This document shows, in pieces, positions 63,116 through 64,000 of a stretch of DNA of 64,000 nt. The notes under the pieces were generated by a model. It was given only the letters and a program-made list of their open reading frames with translations. It searched no databases and was not told the DNA's origin. The position numbers and the translations under genes were made by a program. The stretch spans positions 868,001 through 932,000 of the forward strand of contig NZ_QCZD01000002.1 of NCBI RefSeq assembly GCF_003075045.1, written 5' to 3'. Source of the DNA: Maribacter litoralis (GTDB lineage Bacteria > Bacteroidota > Bacteroidia > Flavobacteriales > Flavobacteriaceae). Numbering within the stretch: the first letter of the stretch is position 1; each line of letters begins with the position of its first letter.

Positions 63116-63640
63116 ATGAAAGATGTGAAAATAGTTTTGGTAGGTTATATGGGTAGTGGTAAAACAACTGTAGGTCGAATTGTTGCTAACCATTTGAATG
63201 TTAATTTTTTAGATTTGGACACTTTTATTGAAGAGGGAGAAAAAATGAGTGTTTCTGCAATCTTTAAGGAAAAAGGAGAAATCTATTTTAGAAAAAAAGA
63301 GATAGAATACCTTGAAAAAGTTTTTTCAATTGATGATAGTTTTGTGCTTTCATTAGGTGGAGGTACACCTTGTTTTGGAAAAAATATGGAGCTTATTAAT
63401 GAAAAAACAGCCAATTCTTTTTATTTAAATGTAGGTATAAATGAACTGACCGATCGTTTAAAGAAAGAAAAAAACCATCGTCCAATGATTTCTCATTTAG
63501 AAGACGACAAGTTAACTGAGTTTATTGGCATGCATTTGTTTGAGAGAAGCTTCTTCTACAATCAAGCACATCATAAAATAAAGAGTAATAACAATACGCC
63601 CACAGAAATCGCAGAAATGATCGTGAACAAATTAGTCTAA
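63116..63640 (+). CDS. aroK: Shikimate kinase
   Basis: This 174-residue enzyme phosphorylates shikimate with ATP in aromatic amino acid synthesis. Walker A is GYMGSGKT (residues 10-17), the shikimate-binding segment includes FRKKE and the LGGGTP loop, and the lid region contains DRLKKEKNHRPM. Length is standard. A CAATTTTG box 16 bp upstream of the start is near the TAnnTTTG pattern. The last 9 bp overlap the end of the convergent phosphoribosyltransferase gene. Confidence 0.95.
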   Translation: MKDVKIVLVGYMGSGKTTVGRIVANHLNVNFLDLDTFIEEGEKMSVSAIFKEKGEIYFRKKEIEYLEKVFSIDDSFVLSLGGGTPCFGKNMELINEKTANSFYLNVGINELTDRLKKEKNHRPMISHLEDDKLTEFIGMHLFERSFFYNQAHHKIKSNNNTPTEIAEMIVNKLV

Positions 63641-64000
63641 AAATACCCTGTCATTTTTAGTTTCAAAAAGAACGTTTACATGCTCTTGTAAAGAAGTGGA
63701 TAAAGAAATTCCTTTGTAATCTGCTTTTACAGGGTATTTCTTATGGTTTCTATTTACTAATACGGCAGTTTTAAGCTGTTTTAGAGGTGTTTTGAGAAAG
63801 TGGTGAACTCCATAGATCAGTGTAGTGCCAGAATTAAGAACATCGTCGACTATAACTACCGATTTATTCACGAATTCCTCATCTGTTAATGATGTGGTAA
63901 CTCCGCTAGATAAAGGGTCCTTTTTATCCATTGACAATTTGCACAGTACAATTTTCGCTTCTGTAATCTTTTTAAGTTTTGCTACGATTTTTTTTGCAAA
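63632..64000 (-). CDS. Phosphoribosyltransferase (partial, N-terminus beyond the window)
   Basis: The open frame enters from the right edge; residues before the internal ATG at 63937 (AKKIVAKLKKITEAKIVLCKL) are in frame, so the true start lies outside. The PRPP-binding motif VVIVDDVLNSGTTL is complete, and the hood region follows with LVNRNHKKYPVKADYKG. The nearest type is the PyrR/uracil-hypoxanthine group of small phosphoribosyltransferases. Which base it uses cannot be told from this fragment. Confidence 0.88.
   Translation of the reverse strand, partial: FAKKIVAKLKKITEAKIVLCKLSMDKKDPLSSGVTTSLTDEEFVNKSVVIVDDVLNSGTTLIYGVHHFLKTPLKQLKTAVLVNRNHKKYPVKADYKGISLSTSLQEHVNVLFETKNDRVFLD

Noticed and set aside
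1..64000. CRISPR arrays, insertion sequences, prophage or classical restriction/defence genes.
   Set aside because: I saw no regularly spaced repeats with spacers, transposase motifs, phage structural modules or nuclease/methylase pairs.

Overview
The window looks like chromosomal DNA of a pigmented marine Flavobacteriaceae (Bacteroidota; Maribacter/Zobellia-type by general resemblance, an inference). Supporting signs are AT-rich DNA, Bacteroidota-style TAnnTTTG promoter boxes, a type IX secretion (Por) sorting domain, zeaxanthin-type carotenoid genes, lipoprotein signals with short n-regions, and many soluble sensor kinases and single-domain response regulators.

Layout. 1-4 kb: end of a serine-hydrolase lipoprotein gene, a small conserved gene, two periplasmic SurA/PPIase-type chaperones and a MoxR ATPase. 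4.3-9.6 kb: two unrelated aconitases (AcnB type and AcnA/mitochondrial type), each followed by a clear terminator, then a thioredoxin-fold protein that has lost both active-site cysteines. 10.2-13.9 kb: carotenoid operon merR-crtI-crtB-crtZ on the minus strand, led by a CarH-like B12-binding MerR regulator. 14-20 kb: tRNA-Leu, then a divergent AraC regulator and a hydroxyproline catabolic cluster (dehydratase/deaminase, semialdehyde dehydrogenase, epimerase, FAD dehydrogenase).

20-28.6 kb: a signalling operon with a receiver protein, H-NOX, PAS histidine kinase, FIST (possible NosP) protein, second histidine kinase, HPt and LytTR regulator, i.e. a possible dual nitric-oxide-sensing phosphorelay. 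It faces a second receiver/Cache-kinase pair. 28.8-43.4 kb: a probable exopolysaccharide locus with a TPR/beta-barrel outer-membrane protein, a duplicated flippase-GT4 module, a receiver-domain/GT2 fusion, and a three-gene operon for a GT-C-like membrane protein, an Ig-like lipoprotein and a membrane-anchored GH5-like hydrolase. Three promoters, one before the H-NOX operon and two in the polysaccharide locus, carry the same 21-bp-spaced direct repeat exactly 58 bp upstream of a GAnATTTG box. This suggests that the LytTR regulator links the two regions, and it is the most interesting signal in the window.

43.6-52.2 kb: a FUSC-family membrane protein, then an accessory strip (CAT-like acetyltransferase, RidA, arylamine N-acetyltransferase, SDR, small membrane proteins, ArsR regulator) with two pseudogenes and a 107-bp direct repeat. 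52.3-61 kb: a stress cluster (MscS channel, Usp, two Rnk/GreA-like proteins, glutamate dehydrogenase, small unknowns) with an NtrC-type regulator and kinase; a good sigma-54 promoter precedes one of the GreA-like genes. 61-64 kb: a Por-secreted protein, a gene broken by an in-frame TAG, two identical tRNA-Lys genes, shikimate kinase and a partial phosphoribosyltransferase.
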